A stretch of DNA of 64,000 nucleotides, taken from assembly GCF_037893015.1 (NCBI RefSeq), contig NC_133663.1, positions 3,981,378 through 4,045,377 on the forward strand. The letters are read 5' to 3'. A program made the position numbers and the translations under genes. Below, piece by piece: positions 21,275 through 34,031 of this stretch. The stretch is from Macrotis lagotis (taxonomy: Eukaryota > Chordata > Mammalia > Peramelemorphia > Peramelidae). Each line of letters starts with the position of its first letter. Within the stretch, counting starts at the first letter, position 1. Below the pieces are notes generated by a model that worked only from the letters and a program-made list of their open reading frames with translations, was not told the origin of the DNA and ran no database searches.

Positions 21275-22090
21275 ACCTCCTCATCGTATAGGGGAAGAAA
21301 CTGAGGCACAGAGCACCTAGGGTCCCAGATCTAGGGCTCCAAGAAATCTCAAAGGTCATCTAGTGCAAGTCTCCCATCACACAGATGAAGAAATTCACCT
21401 AAAATCATTGGACAACAGACTTTCAACTTAACAGAAAACTTAGGGACAGAGTCTCTGGGTCAAAGATTCTTAATATCCTTGGTAAAATGGGCTGTTTTTG
21501 GCAGTTGAGTGAATCCTCAGCTTCCTGCCCTCTGCAGACCAGTGCTTGTTGCTTATTTTCATCATTGAAAGAAAGAAAATCTTAGACATCAATGAAATTG
21601 GAGTTATATTTTTCTCACTGAGATAACTTTTGTCTGATCCAATCCAACACCTTTATTTTAAAAACAAGGAAACAGAACTAGACTGATTAGGGGGCCTTGC
21701 TGGGTGACAAAACTTGAACTCAGGACCTTTGGTTTCAGACTCAATATTCTTGACCACCCTGCACTATATCTCTCCTGTGGTGACTTCTCTCTCTATCATT
21801 AGCCTCTAGTTTAGGCAGTTGTATTTTTTTCTGTTACAAAAGCATCAGATTTGATCTTCAGTGAGGAAGGTGAGCTCAATTCAGAATGTCTTTCATAGTT
21901 TTTTCATTTGCTCTTTGAAAAAAAAAATGGGAATGGACCTGGTCCAGGGGTGCTGATTTCATGGAACTAGAGAACATCAGAGCTGAGAGGATCTCCAAGA
22001 TTCTCTAACTGTCCTCATTTGACAAAGGATTGAGGAAGGTTCCTGGGGTTATATGGATCTGGACACAGGAGAAACAGTCAGTGGACTCTC
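21275..22090 (-). repeat. Cluster of three reverse MIR-type fragments
   Basis: Fragments lie at about 21275-21440 (GAAACTGAGGCACAGAGCACC, AAATCTCAAAGGTCATCTAG), 21640-21775 (AAAACAAGGAAACAGAACTAG, AACTTGAACTCAGGACC) and 21960-22090 (GAACATCAGAGCTGAGAGG, CATTTGACAAAGGATTGAGG). Each is partial. Confidence 0.45.
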
Positions 22091-24924
22091 TGTGGGTGTG
22101 AGAGAAGTGATGCTTTTTTAAAAAAATCTTTTCTTGTTTAAATATTTACAGTTAGAAACATGTCCTGTCTAATCTTCTTTTAAATTCTCAATAAGAAAAT
22201 CCCAAAGCCTCTTTTCTCTTATTCCCCTTACTCAGTAGAGTTCAATTGAGCCATCAGAGAGGAAAGAGGCTGGCTTGTGATTTTATTCAGGGTAGTTAAT
22301 GGTGAGCATTTTGAAAACCTCCCTGCTTAGGAGTGAAATTTATGATGTTTGCCAGGTTAATCTGCTTTCTCTAATCGGACTCTTAATCATCCAGTCTCCT
22401 CCCTGGGATATGGCTTCATGAATGTGAATCAGGGAGGGCTGCACAGGCAAGAGAGTATGATAAATTGTCTTTTCATTTGGGGGGCATTTATGATTAAAAG
22501 CTTCATAATAGAATTAAAGTGAAATAAGTCCTGTAATTTTACTGCTCTAGTCTTGCCAGGTATGGATGAAAAGGGCTGGGCTCAAAGAAAATGCAATTCT
22601 GAGAGTGAGTGGAAGCTGCAGAGATGTGAAGAAAGGAGGCTTTGTGCTTTCAGAAGCCAGGAGGGAGCCTTGGAGAGCCAGTGGGCAATGTTACTCACCC
22701 CCCTGGGGAGCTGGGGAGGAATTCCAGGGAATTTAAATGACCACAGAGGGAGAAGGAGGAATGAACCAACAACTCCACCCCATGGATGTGATCAGGGTGG
22801 GTGCCCCGTAAGAACTAGACCTCAGCAGTCGACTGAGGTTTTGTTGGGTGTGTCACTAATTCCACTCCCCAGTGGTCGTTTCCATGGTTGCCAAAGCTAC
22901 ACTTAGGAGGATTGAAAAGTAGATTTCTTCTGCCTGGCCCCCAGAATTAGGATCAAGGGGGAGATGATGACAAAAAACTAGGGGACACTCTTATTGAAAG
23001 AATTGTTCCAGACTGGGATGGGCTGCTTTAGTAGGTGACAGCAGAGGTGTTCCAGTGGAAGACAGATGGCTCCTTGATGATTTTGGAGATGGGATTCTTA
23101 ATCCAGCCATGGAGGTTGTATTTAGTAGTCTCTGAGATATCCTCCAACTGTGAATTGCTGGGATTCTGTGGAAATGTGGAAATACTTGTAATTTCTCTCA
23201 GGGCAGAGAGCCAGAAATTCCTGAGTTTCAAACCTGCTTCTGTGACCCTGGGGGAGTCACTTCATTTTAGATGCCATACTAAGACTCCAAGGCTGCAGAG
23301 ATGATGTCTGTATGTGTGGGGAGGGGGTTGGAAGAGAGGGCAATTCTTCATTTGGGAGTCCTCATACAATGACATCCCAGCTCTCATCCCTGCCCAAGCC
23401 CTGCTCTCCTCCCAGAAAGAAAACTGAACTTAGTATTACCTTCCTCAAACAAACAATGGAGTTAATGTGTTCACAAGAGCAAAGATACTGTGTCTACACT
23501 GGTCAAGCTAAGTAGAGAGCTGAGATGACCCCCTTCCCCATCTGCTATTGAGAAATTGGGAGGGTGGGGAGCTGCAATCTGCCTACTGGGTGTCCTCATC
23601 GATTAGCTTCCTTTTGTAAGTCTTTCTCCTCTTCAGTCTCTGGGTGAAAGGGACCCAGAAGCAGGATGACAAGTCAGATTTCCTGAGGAATTGATGATGA
23701 AATGCATCACCCACTACATCCTAGCAAGTATTCCATAACTTCCTAATGTTAACATTTGTTTGATTCCAACGAAAAAGTGTTGCTGTCCTTGGGACAAGTA
23801 TGAGGAAAGAGGAATGATTTGGGTGCCTCCAGATCAAGGCTTGGAGAAACTAAGGCAGCAGGTCCAGGTAAGGAGGGATGGGCGATTGAATATGTGTCTC
23901 GGAGAAATGCCCAGATAGCCCTTGTCTGCTTCCATCCAAGCAAAGGGCAGAAGAAATCCTACCTTTATCTGTTAAGTGATACATTGAAATGCAGCTCTGA
24001 AAGCACCTGCCGGTCCCTGGGGCCACTGTGGGGCTGAGAAGGGCAGGTATGTCCCTTTGTGGAAGCTGACACCCTCATCCCCTTACACCATGTTGCAGCA
24101 ATTGCTAATGAGGAACCCTAAAGCTGGCACAAGCCCACTGGGGTTTGTGAGAGGGTGGGAGCTGTGAGGGCTATAGAATGAAAGGAGAGCCTGTGGTATT
24201 CTGGGAGAAGGTGTGCTAAAGGGGCTTGCTGGGGCTGAGAACCGAGTGCAATGGGTAAGGAATGGGTAAGAGAAGGCAGAGGGGTTGTGACTGCTCTGTC
24301 AGAGGGATGCAAGAGGGATGAGCTTTGATCTCTCATCAAAGCCAGGAGCAATGAGGGAAGAGGAAAGTTGCAGAGACCTTTCAAGGTTTGAAGTCAGCAA
24401 AATAAAATCCTAACAAAAAGAAGGAATCAATGTGGGACAAACCTTTGAGGGGGTGCTGAGTTCCCCCAATAGGGGCGGTCCTTAAGCAGAAGCTGGGGGA
24501 GCCCCACTGAGTGGTGGCAGTATGGATTCTTGTTCAGGTTGTAGTGGAATCCGATTCTTTTTGAGTCCCCAAATCCTTGAATTCTGGGACCAAAGCCCCG
24601 ACAGAGCCAAGTGATGTGTCGGATTTGGGGTCCATTTGGGAAACACCCAAGGTGGCTAGACCAGGGAGAAGAGCAGCAGAGACCGCAGTAGGGCTTGCTG
24701 CTCTCCCATCAGTATAGAGTTGACCAGGCATTCTGAACGGCTTTGGGTTTTGGCCCCTGTGTCTGTCAGACTGGGGAAGGCTAATTATTCTTCTTTGTCT
24801 GTAAAAGGTCTAGTTTCTGCTTAAAAATTTAAACTACAAGTGTTTACAGGACTCCAAAGGCTCGAAAGAGAGTGAATGCATTTTAGCATGAAAATGTCTG
24901 TATCCATGGAGACCTGTGCAGATC

Positions 24925-24926
<2 letters not shown>
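22091..24926. other. Mostly unique intergenic DNA with a possible conserved element
   Basis: No gene or clear repeat recognised. The part at about 22260-22560 is repeat-free and rich in TAAT/ATTA cores (TTAATGG, CTTAATCATCC, TTTATGATTAAAAG), a pattern often seen in conserved enhancers. Conservation cannot be judged here. Confidence 0.3.

Positions 24927-24968
<42 letters not shown>
24927..24968. repeat. (CA)n microsatellite, 42 bp
   Basis: An uninterrupted CA run of about 21 units. Likely polymorphic. Confidence 0.98.
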
Positions 24969-24969
<1 letters not shown>

Positions 24970-25323
24970 CTCAGGGAGTCACTGCTGGAGGCCAGCTGGA
25001 GCTGTTAGTGGCTTATGTCCCTAGGAAGACTGACAGATTGATAGTAGATATACAGACCCACACTCTGGGAGCTTTCTTCTCAATGTCATTATTGCAGAAC
25101 TTGGCCATTGCTGAAACCCCTCTATTTCCCCTTCTAACTACAATAGGCTTCGTCTTTTTTTTCTTGAAAAGCCGCCAAATCCTTTGTTTGGAGCCAGGCT
25201 TGAAGGCTTTCTGGATTCCCAACTTATGTGTACCCAGAAAATTCTGGTGTGTGCTGAGAAAAAATAAGTCTTTTTAAAAATTAACTTGTTTATTCACATG
25301 AAGTCTAAACATGGCCATGGCCA

Positions 25324-25396
25324 ATCTATTTCTATTTCTATTTCTATTTCTATTTCTATTTATTTTTCATTCATTTACTCATTCATTCATTCATTG
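25324..25396. repeat. (TCTATT)n then (ATTC)n microsatellite
   Basis: About six TCTATT hexamers are followed by degenerate TTCATTCA units. Confidence 0.95.
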
Positions 25397-26378
25397 AAGT
25401 TTGAGATTGCGATTTCATGAGTCTTAGAGGGTACTTCCAGGGTGAAAACTTCCTTCACCGATGCAAATAACATAGATTGAAAGAATGCTTAGAGTCTTAG
25501 GGAAATGTTTTTTGGCCAACATGACTTTCCCAAAATCACATAGACCATGTGGATTTGGAGTTTGGTTCTTCATAACACAGGCATGCATGCTTGTCCAACC
25601 AGCAATCAAACTCTTGGTCCAAAGGAATGAATCTCTTTGGAAAAGGGATACTGGCAACTTGAAGTTTTCTAAAGAGGATGGCCAGGCTGCTAAGAGCTCA
25701 TTGTTATTAGGAAATAGTTATAAAATAAGTAAATACAGAAAAATAAATGATACATAAACTACAGATAATATTAATTTGTTGTTTTCTAAATTAAGTTGTG
25801 AACCTCAGGGGTCCTTCCACATGGCTTCATGGCCCTGGCTTCTATTTGAATCGGATTCTACTGCCCCCCACAAGCTCTACACACGTGGACAATTAGTCTG
25901 ACTTGCTACAGCTCAGCAGATAAGGCTAACATGTTTAACTTCCATTTGTTTTGGCCTCAGGATGGAGAGCTACCTTGAAATTCCAATCCTTGGGGGTTTT
26001 CCGTTCTTTTTGTGAGTTCGGGATCTCTGCCTTTTCTGCTGACCCTGGGTTCTGGGACATTGATCTTCACAACTGTTGGGCTGACTGAAACACACCTTCA
26101 CTGAACATGGGAAAAGCCATGCCTCTGTTGTCATCTCTTCCTCATAGGCTCTTTGCCTGTCCAACCAGTGGCCCATTTTAACCTCTAGCATTTCTTCTCC
26201 ATAATTTTATAGCAAACCCTCAATAGAGACTTGCCCAATGACTTGGAGGCCTTCCTCTAGTTTTTCTGTTATTTTGTGTTTCTAGTATGCCTGTAGAGTA
26301 AGACTATGAAAAGCCTACCCCCACCCCTCACCCATCTCTTGCCTTTTAATTCATCCCTTCCTCTTTCCCTCCTTTCAT

Positions 26379-26381
<3 letters not shown>

Positions 26382-26431
<50 letters not shown>
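26382..26431. repeat. (TC)25 microsatellite
   Basis: A 50-bp uninterrupted TC run, purine-free on the + strand and so able to form triplex DNA. Confidence 0.98.
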
Positions 26432-26433
<2 letters not shown>

Positions 26434-26838
26434 GCTCTCTCTGGGTGTGTCTCCACATGATCAGCTTATCTCAGGAGGCAAAAAAAAAGCCCTTCTGTTC
26501 TCATACACATGCATCTTCTCATTGCCCTCTGGGTCACTAACAATTGAAATATTAGCATTCTAACATTAAAAGTCCCCCTCTCTCCAGGCAACCTTGGGGT
26601 ACCCTGCTGGCCCCTGTGATAAGGAGCAGCTTGGGGGTCATTAAAATCACTGGCCCATTCCACCTTTTCCTTTCTAGATGCACACAGAGTCTGGCTCAGA
26701 TACCTGCCACTGATGGACTCCCACTCAATGGGTCATCTCTACCCAATCACACACTATAATTTTTTAAGCAATTATTTTCTTTCAAGAATCCATGTCTCAA
26801 GTGCCTCTTCTTTACTTGTCCCCTACCTTGTCCCTTCC

Positions 26839-26984
26839 CCTTTTTTTTTTGCAAGGCAATGGGATTAAGTGACTTGCCCAAGGCCACACAGCTAGGTAAT
26901 TATGAAGTGTCTGAGTCTGGATTTGAACTCAGGTCCTCCTGACTCCAAGGCCAGTGCTTTATCCACTGTGCCACCTAGCTGCCA
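26839..26984 (-). repeat. tRNA-headed CORE-SINE
   Basis: Reverse copy starting with a T-run (A tail) and ending at the head complement CCACCTAGCTGCCA. Flanks CTACCTTGTCCCTTCC (26823-26838) and CTACCCTGTCCCTTCC (26985-27000) are a 16-bp duplication with one difference. GGACCTGAG variant. Confidence 0.92.
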
Positions 26985-27114
26985 CTACCCTGTCCCTTCC
27001 TGCATCCCCATTCCAAGGTTTTCTTTCATATCCTCCTCTCCCAGATCTTCTGGGACTCTCCTTCCTTCTGGTCCTAGATCCTTTCTAAATGATCAGCTTC
27101 CTGGGCTTTTAATC

Positions 27115-27255
27115 ATGTGAACCTTTAATCATAAAGTTGGAAGGGATCTGATCTTTTTCATTTGACAGGGAAGGAAGCTGAGGCTTACATAAGTGACATG
27201 CTTTGCTAGGAGTCACAGATTGTTGACCCCAAAGTCCAGCCTCCTTTCCCTCTAG
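27115..27255 (-). repeat. MIR-type SINE fragment
   Basis: AAGTTGGAAGGGATCTGATC, CATTTGACAGGGAAGGAAGCTG and AGTCACAGATTGTTGACCCC read as a reverse, partial copy. Confidence 0.45.
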
Positions 27256-28369
27256 ATACATTCTTCACAAGTCTGTCTTTGGCTTCAGTTTTTGGTCATC
27301 TTTTCCCATATTCCAAAGTATAATTGCCAAGTGAATACATTGTCATAAAAATTGCTTTTTTTCAAGTTACAAATAGATAAAGATAACCTCAGAGTCAACC
27401 TCATAGTATTGTCTCCTCCCCTTCCCTGCTCTTTTCCCAAGTGCCCAGCATATTTTTTCTTTCCTTGCTATAAGATTCTGCTTTTGGGAAAAGATTGGTT
27501 CAATTCATTTGTACCATGGTAGAAATGGATGATGAGTCTCAAGGCCATGAATTGGAGGAAGAAGGGGTTGGTCACAATCAAACCATGGAGCTACAGGAAT
27601 GAATCCTTTTGGGATATTGGCAACTTGAAGAAGCTTCCCAAAGAGGATGATAAGGATGCTAAGAGCTCAATGTCAGGATGATGAGGACTCTGGAAATCAC
27701 AGCCCTCAAGAAGCCACTGGGAAAGCAAATGCAGTTGGGAACCAGCCAAGGGTTTAAAAATATGAGGATTGTCATAAGAAAGGAAAGAAAGGAGAGGTTG
27801 TGTTTGTGGTAGATTGGCCCTCAGAACAGACCCAGTGCTGATCAGCCACTTAGGACTCATCAGAAATTAGCCCCTAATCAGGGCTAATCAACAAATAAGT
27901 GCCCTGACAGATAGTGATTTTGCTGTCATTGTCAGTATCCCCACCCAGGGGATCCCTATTTTTCCATTCCCCCTGCTTCTATTGCAAAGGCAAATGACTT
28001 CAGGACCAGAATTCCAAGGCTTTGCAAGTGGGAGTCTTTCTAGACAATCTCCTGAGCTAGTAACCTTTTGGGGGACCCCCAAGGAACATGAATTGTTCCA
28101 ACCTTATCAGAAGTCTTAGTCTTCTCAAAGAATGCTGCCCTGAAGAGATAAGTGATAAAGGCCCCATGTCTAGGGGAATCTGATTCAAAAATCTCACTTT
28201 GAATCAAGCATGAGATTTTACCCAAGGGAGATGCTGATGAAGACTGAGCTTCCCCACTTACTTAATCTTTCACAGCTCTTGTGACCAAAGGAGTCATGAG
28301 CCTGTATCCAGCCTGATGGTGGCCACTGTCTGCCTTGGAGGAGCAGCCACCTGAGGGCCTTCCCATCCA
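27256..28369. other. Intergenic, no feature recognised
   Basis: Mixed sequence with short open frames on the - strand only; none has a recognisable domain or a splice context. Confidence 0.4.
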
Positions 28370-28585
28370 ATATAAATGGATAGAGCCCAGAAGACCTGGG
28401 TTCAAATCCTGATTCAGTCACTATCTGTGACTCTGAACAAATGATTTGATCTTTATTTGCAATGAGGTCAGTGTTCTCATCTCCAAAATGGGGTGATAAA
28501 AGCCTTGACTTCCCTGAGATAAAATGTTTAAATACTTTGTCATTTGCCTTATAAATATTATCATAGTTTGTGACTTAGCCCAAGG
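28370..28585 (+). repeat. MIR-type SINE
   Basis: AGAAGACCTGGGTTCAAATCC, CACTATCTGTGACTCTGAACA, GTGTTCTCATCTCCAAAATGG and TACTTTGTCATTTGCCTTAT give nearly the whole element. Confidence 0.55.
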
Positions 28586-28770
28586 TTCCAATGAGACATT
28601 AGAATAAAGGAAGGTTTTAGAAAAGGGGGGGGTCCCCTGAGGTCCACAGGGATTGTAAGTCATTCTGCTAATCCTGACTGCCTGAAACATTGCAGAGACT
28701 GGATCATAAGACTTCAGTGCTTGATTCTGCTCCCTAAACCCCACTCTGTGTGACTGCTTGCTTGACTGTC

Positions 28771-28962
28771 AATCCATCTATCTATCCATTTGTCTGTCTA
28801 TCTATCCATCTATTTATCTGTCATCTCTATCTATCTTTCATCTATATCCATCTGTCTGTCCATCCATCCATCCATGTATGTATGTCTGTATGTATGTATG
28901 TATCCATCCATCTATCTACTGTCATCTATCATTTATCTATTACCCATCTATCATCCATCGAT
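28771..28962. repeat. Compound TATC/CATC/ATGT tetranucleotide repeat
   Basis: About 190 bases of interrupted CTAT, CCAT, TGTA and CATC units; all three + strand frames stay open, giving false Ile/Ser/Tyr-rich frames. Confidence 0.95.
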
Positions 28963-30689
28963 CCCTCCCAAACGCAGACTGACCTGGAGGCTTGTAGCTG
29001 AGATGGCCTCTTCTGCAGGCCAGCCCTCAGCTCTCTGCAGCACAGTTGTTCCCAGGCTGTTTTGCTAACAGTACATCCGTTGGCCTATGTTCCAGTAACC
29101 ATGGCAACATTAACCTAGCTGATTGCATTTAGTTCTTTGCTATTACTCCATCTCCTTCAGGCTGCTGTGCCTCCCCCCAGTCTGGTCCCTCGAGAGTCCC
29201 AGAAGCTAGTTGCCTCCCAGATGGGCTTTACTACCTGCCTTGAGATAGAATCTCCAAGAATATTCAGACAGCCTAAGGCACTCTAGAAGGGGTGATGCTT
29301 GATTCCTGTCTACATTGGAGGGGGGAGGGAAGCCAGATCTAAGATCTAGCCCTTTTTCTGGTCACCCAGGACCAAGGGCATAGTCTGGGAACCCACATGT
29401 GAGAACAAACACTAGACCCCATGAGGTGTTGGGGGGCAGTTCATCTTTCTGGAGGGATTAGGCATTCCTGAATCAAGTTACCAACATGATGATAGAGCTC
29501 CATGGTTGCCATGCCCACAATTGGCTCCCATTCCTGGTGAATAAAGCGTACAGATCAAAAGCAGCTTTTCTTTCACCTTGTAAAAATAATTCTCACATCC
29601 TGCCAACACAGCCATATCAGGTTGTGACTTTCTCATGTTGGATTGGTTGGTTGGGTTTTCTTGTTTGGGAGGGGAGGAGAGGGCTTGTTGTGCATTAAAC
29701 CCTCGCATGGGAGGTAAATAAGAGATCTGCGTGGAAGGTATATTAGGAGGACCTGTATATTTATTGTAGCCAACCTGAGCTTTCAGTCCTTGTGAGTGGC
29801 AATGGAGGTCATTCTTTGTAATTGAATCTCCACATCTGGCCAGCGGACACAAAGATCAATAAAGCATTTGTTGAGGCCTTACTAGGCACAGTGCTAAGGG
29901 GGTAGTATAAGCATCAGAACACAGAAACTTTGATCTGCCCTAGTTAGGACCTGGGGAGCTTCATTTCTCCCTGTACAACCCCATGCCCCCTGCCCCTGGA
30001 GAGTTGCCATACTGGTGCCACACTTAGCAAGGAGGCCATGTCAGCGTTAGCCCTAGTGCAGCTCAGACCTCCTGGATTCAAGTGCACCATCATCATGGTG
30101 TCTCCAGGCACAGAGATTAGAAGCATGTGCCTTCATGCCAATCAAGGAGCTTACGCCCCAGCAGGGGAAGACAGTATAGGAAGGAGGGCTGGAAAGCAGA
30201 GGGAGTGATGATCTGGTGACATGCCTGCTGGGAAGTGGCATTGGAGAGCCATTATCATCTGGAGGGTGTGGTAAGGGATGTCTGGACAAAACCAGGCAAA
30301 GCTTCCCTGTCTGACCCCACAGAAGAGTCCAAGGTTGATTGATTGTGAGAAAAGATCTTGTCCCAGTGGTAGAACTGAGCTGAAGAGATGGGAGGACACA
30401 TCTGAGGTCATTTGGTCCAGGTCTGCCATGTCTCAGAGGAGCAGCAGAGGCCCTCCTGTCACCCCTGAAGCACAGGGGCTGTATGGAACAGAGCCAGGTC
30501 TTACCTCTGATTCTCTGACTTGAGAAGCACTGCTCTTTGTCCAGGGGAGAAGTGAGTTCCTGAGGCTGAGGGTTTGGGTTGGAGGAACCAGAGATTAAAA
30601 GCTCACCTTTTCGTTTGGTTATTGATTGTGAATAAATTTGGTAAACCAACTGTAAATCCAGGATTTTATGTAGAATTTAAAAGTAAACC
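28963..30689. other. Intergenic with remnants of an old interspersed repeat
   Basis: Piece 29858-29900 (CAATAAAGCATTTGTTGAGGCC, CTAGGCACAGTGCTAAGG) and piece 30141-30175 (CAATCAAGGAGCTTACGCCCC) match parts of a mammalian/marsupial interspersed repeat; the same type recurs at 37.25 and 44.25 kb. A 198-codon - strand frame (30053-30649) has no recognisable feature. Confidence 0.4.
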
Positions 30690-30890
30690 CAAGCAAATCA
30701 AATGTGTAGAATGGGGTGGTGTCATAATGAAAAGAGTAGTGTGTGGCTTCAGAACACAGATTGTGTGCCATAATCTAAGAGCATGACCTTGGATGACTTC
30801 CAACCCCCCCCATCAGTGTTTTCATACATACAGTGGAAGGGTAGGGTAGATGATCTCTAAGGTCCCTTTCCCAATCAGAAATCCTATGAC
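30690..30890 (+). repeat. MIR-type SINE fragment
   Basis: TAATGAAAAGAGTAGTGTGTGG, AAGAGCATGACCTTGGATGAC, AGTGTTTTCATACATACAGTGG and GATGATCTCTAAGGTCCC match the order of the family. Confidence 0.5.
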
Positions 30891-31147
30891 TTCCAAAATA
30901 CTATCTTGTATTCTCTTCCTTAAAAGCTTTTAAATAAAAAAACTGAAGTCTTGGCACATTTCCTTAGTGCACTTAGGAACAGAGCCATTAAAGTCTGGAG
31001 GGGTAGATAGGGGGACATTCTGGTCCTGAGGGGTTTCTGCCCATGAAAGTCATTTTGCAAAACTCTTAAAGCAGAGATGAAGTCAGCGAAAAGACCCAAT
31101 TAGTCAGTCAATCCATCAGGACTTTTCATCTATTAAGGTTATAGAAC

Positions 31148-31330
31148 CTGAGAATTGGGGGGGGGGGGGCTTCCCTACTGTAGCTCACTGAACAATTGGT
31201 CATCTGGCCTTTATTTATAGACTTGGCTCCCTTGAAACACTTTAGAGCAGGTATGTCCAACCTGTGGCAGGCCACCCATTCAAGCAGGGCCACATCACAT
31301 TTGTTGTTCTGCCTTAACTTGGGGAGGGGG
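31148..31330. repeat. G-run and possible hAT fragment
   Basis: An unbroken G-run lies at about 31159-31170. At 31249, CAGGTATGTCCAACCTGTGGC followed by GGCCACATCACATTTG resembles a hAT/Charlie terminal sequence (CAGGGGTGTCCAACCTG...). Only one end is seen. Confidence 0.35.
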
Positions 31331-31559
31331 AGAGAAGAACTAGGGACCTGCCTAGGTCCACAGCATCTGAAGGACCCTCCTCTTCCACTTTGCAACTTGC
31401 CAAGCCTTGACTTTATGGGTCTCTACCATGCGCCCATCTTTCATCCATGCCCTTCTGCAGGGATTGTCTTTCTGGGTCCCCCCTCCAAGTATCCAGGGAC
31501 ATACATGCCCTCTCTGGTGGTAACTGCAGTAAATTTGTCCTTTTGACCTCCCTTGCCTC

Positions 31560-31680
31560 AACTTCCCCACAATCTCCCTTGTCCCTGTGAAAGAATTCTT
31601 CCCATAAACTCCATGCAGGTTGAGACTGTTGTTTTTGTCTTTATAGCCCCTGGGCCTCCTTACACACAGTAGATGCTTCC
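31560..31680 (+). repeat. L2-type LINE 3' end
   Basis: CATGCAGGTTGAGACTGTTG, GTCTTTATAGCCCCTGGGCC and ACACAGTAGATGCTTCCTAA follow the L2 3'-end order (cause of length: activity statement, tail with TAGGTGCT.AATAAA-like text). Confidence 0.4.
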
Positions 31681-31960
31681 TAAATTGCAGTAGAAAGAAC
31701 TGAGAGCCATGGGACCTGAGGTCATTCCCAGCTCTTCCATTCACTCTCTGCTTGGCCCTGGACAAGTAACATATCCTCTCCGGGATTCAATTTCATCATC
31801 TTTTTGGCATCATCCTATTCTAAGTTTAGAAGGTTTAACCAAGGACTTATGGATGGTTGAGTTGTTGACTTTACATCCTGGCTCCACAACTTCATTGCTT
31901 TGGGGTTCTGGGAAAGTCACTTTAACCTTCTGAGCCTAAATTTCAGAGGCTATGAAGTTC
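31680..31960 (+). repeat. Two MIR-type SINE fragments
   Basis: First: CAGTAGAAAGAACTGAGAGCC, CTTGGCCCTGGACAAGTAAC, CCGGGATTCAATTTCATCATC. Second: CATCCTGGCTCCACAACTTC, TTCTGGGAAAGTCACTTTAAC. Both partial. Confidence 0.45.
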
Positions 31961-32346
31961 CCACCCAACCTCTCTCCCAGGAAGATTTAGAAAGAGAAAA
32001 GTGTTTCATGAGTTACAATCAACCATCAACAATGTCCTGGTATTTTATTAACATTTCAAAGGTCTGTGAATCCATCCACATGGACACTCCATTTCACTGA
32101 TACTGACTGTGACCCCTAGAAAATCCTTGAGAGGTGCTAGGCTGATGGTGAGCTTCTCTGATTCCTGTGAAGCTAGCTCTCAGCTAGAGGACCAATGGAT
32201 TGCCACCAGTCTTTTCAACTTGGAAGAATCTTTCTGCTCTGTGAGATTACATCCACTCCTCAGGAAAAAGAGCATTTTAGCATCTGATTATTACTGATAA
32301 GAGCTAATATTTGTCTATATCAATAATGATAATCCATGAAGACTCT

Positions 32347-32525
32347 ATCATCCATCTATTTACCTATCCATCCAGCCAACCAGCCAGTCATCTAGCCATC
32401 TAGCCATCTATCTATCTATCTATCATCTATCTATATGTCTATAGCTATCTATCTATCCATCTCTCTCTCTCTTTATCATCTATCTGTTTGTCTATCTACC
32501 TGTCTTGTCTGTCTCACATGTGAAA
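32347..32525. repeat. ATCT/ATCC tetranucleotide repeat
   Basis: Interrupted CTAT, CCAT and CAGC units over about 180 bases, with a (CT)n core at 32461-32471. Confidence 0.93.
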
Positions 32526-33961
32526 TTGTGGATACATGAGTGCAGTCTTCCCTGCCTCATCTGTTTGTCCCCTGTGCTCTCTGGAGATCATTTTTCATGT
32601 CTGATTTTTGTTCTCTTCAAGATTCCCTGAGTAGCTACACCTTACCTTCCTTGAGTCCCCAGATCCATTTTCTGAACACAGATTTAATGAGTGCAGAGAT
32701 TAAAATAATTCAGGTGTGTTCTACCCATGGGGGAATCTCAGACCCTCCCTTTCTGGTGGTTCTGTACTTCAAGGGGAAGTGAACCTCACAAAGAGTATCC
32801 TCTCTGATCTACCTCTGATCCATACTAACATGTCCAGAGATGATGAGGGGAGTGGGCACATTTGTCTGCAAAGAAAACTTGAGCCTCTAGGTAGACAAAG
32901 CTGTCCCAGGAAAAAAAAGTCTGGAGGCTCCTGGTGTTGGACTGGTAGCAAGGGGTAGGGAGTGGGATTGTAGGTGAACTGCCCTAAGAGTGGAGGCTTT
33001 AAACTCTTCCTGTCCCTTCCCATTTCTTCCATAGAAGATGTGAGGGGCCATGGGAATGAGGGACAGGAAACAAGGGAAAGGAAAGATGGGACAGAGATGG
33101 ACTGGAGCTTGTGGACATTGTCCAGGAGAGAGCCACACATCTATCAGCTGAGCATACCCATTCCTATTGGAGATTGAATGAAAAACCTGGCAGCTCTTGC
33201 TTCCACAGGGGTCACTTACCCAGCTTGTGGACTACCTGGACTATGGGGTTCTCTCTGCTATTTTAAGTACCTTTGATTTCTGCTCACCATTCCTGTCACA
33301 TGGGGAAAAAGAAGAAAAGGCCAGTCTGAAACCAAATCATTGATCAAAGTCATGAAAAATTCATTGGAAACAAAAAACCAGGATTTGTGGCTAAAATGAG
33401 ATTTGTAGCTAAAATGAGATTTATAGACAAAACTGAGTCCCCTTGAAAGATAGGTGAAAGAACAGACTCAGAGTTGAGCATCAGGCTGGGATATTTGGTG
33501 TTTGATTTCTGATACCCATAGGACTTGGGAAGGGAACAACCTGTCTGGGCATCAGGTGGTTCATCTGGACTTGAACAAAGAGAGTTTTGGGGTCATGATG
33601 TGAAACTGGCAGGGACCTGGTGGTCCTCCAGGCTGGTCCCTTACCTTGCAGATGAGGGGATGGAGGTTCAGAGTTGAAGTAAATTAACCTGAGGTCCCTC
33701 AGATGGGAAAAGAAAGCTTCTTTGAAAGCTTCAGACAAATCAAGTAAATGTTTTTGTTTTTCTTATTTGTCTTTATTTGTGGTCATGTTTCCACCAGTGT
33801 GTTCCCTGGTTCTAGCAGAAAATCTCCCCACCCCACCTACCCCCAAGTGACTTTGGTGTGTGGTGGATGGGGTAGGGAAACACTAAAAAATAGGAGTAAT
33901 TGACACTTTCCCAGAAATGTTTTTGGGGCTCCCTAAATCTTCTGGCTGCTGTCTAGGACCT

Positions 33962-33962
<1 letters not shown>
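32526..33962. other. Intergenic, no feature recognised
   Basis: Non-repetitive except a short local duplication at 33390-33425 (TTTGTAGCTAAAATGAGATTT, repeated with changes). Overlapping open frames of 67-123 codons on both strands have no domain I know. Confidence 0.4.

Positions 33963-34030
<68 letters not shown>
33963..34030. repeat. (GT)34 microsatellite with imperfect GT-rich tail
   Basis: A 68-bp perfect GT run, the longest pure dinucleotide repeat here, followed to about 34115 by degenerate TGAGTGTG units. It has Z-DNA potential. Confidence 0.98.

Positions 34031-34031
<1 letters not shown>

Noticed and set aside
28750-29068. Three overlapping Ile/Ser/Tyr-rich frames
   Set aside because: All three + strand frames are open because of tetranucleotide repeats; not a gene.
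30053-30649. Minus-strand 198-codon open frame
   Set aside because: No domain, odd composition, partly over old repeat pieces, no splice context.
32347-32525. CRISPR-like regular repeats
   Set aside because: Units are 4 bases with no spacers; a vertebrate microsatellite.
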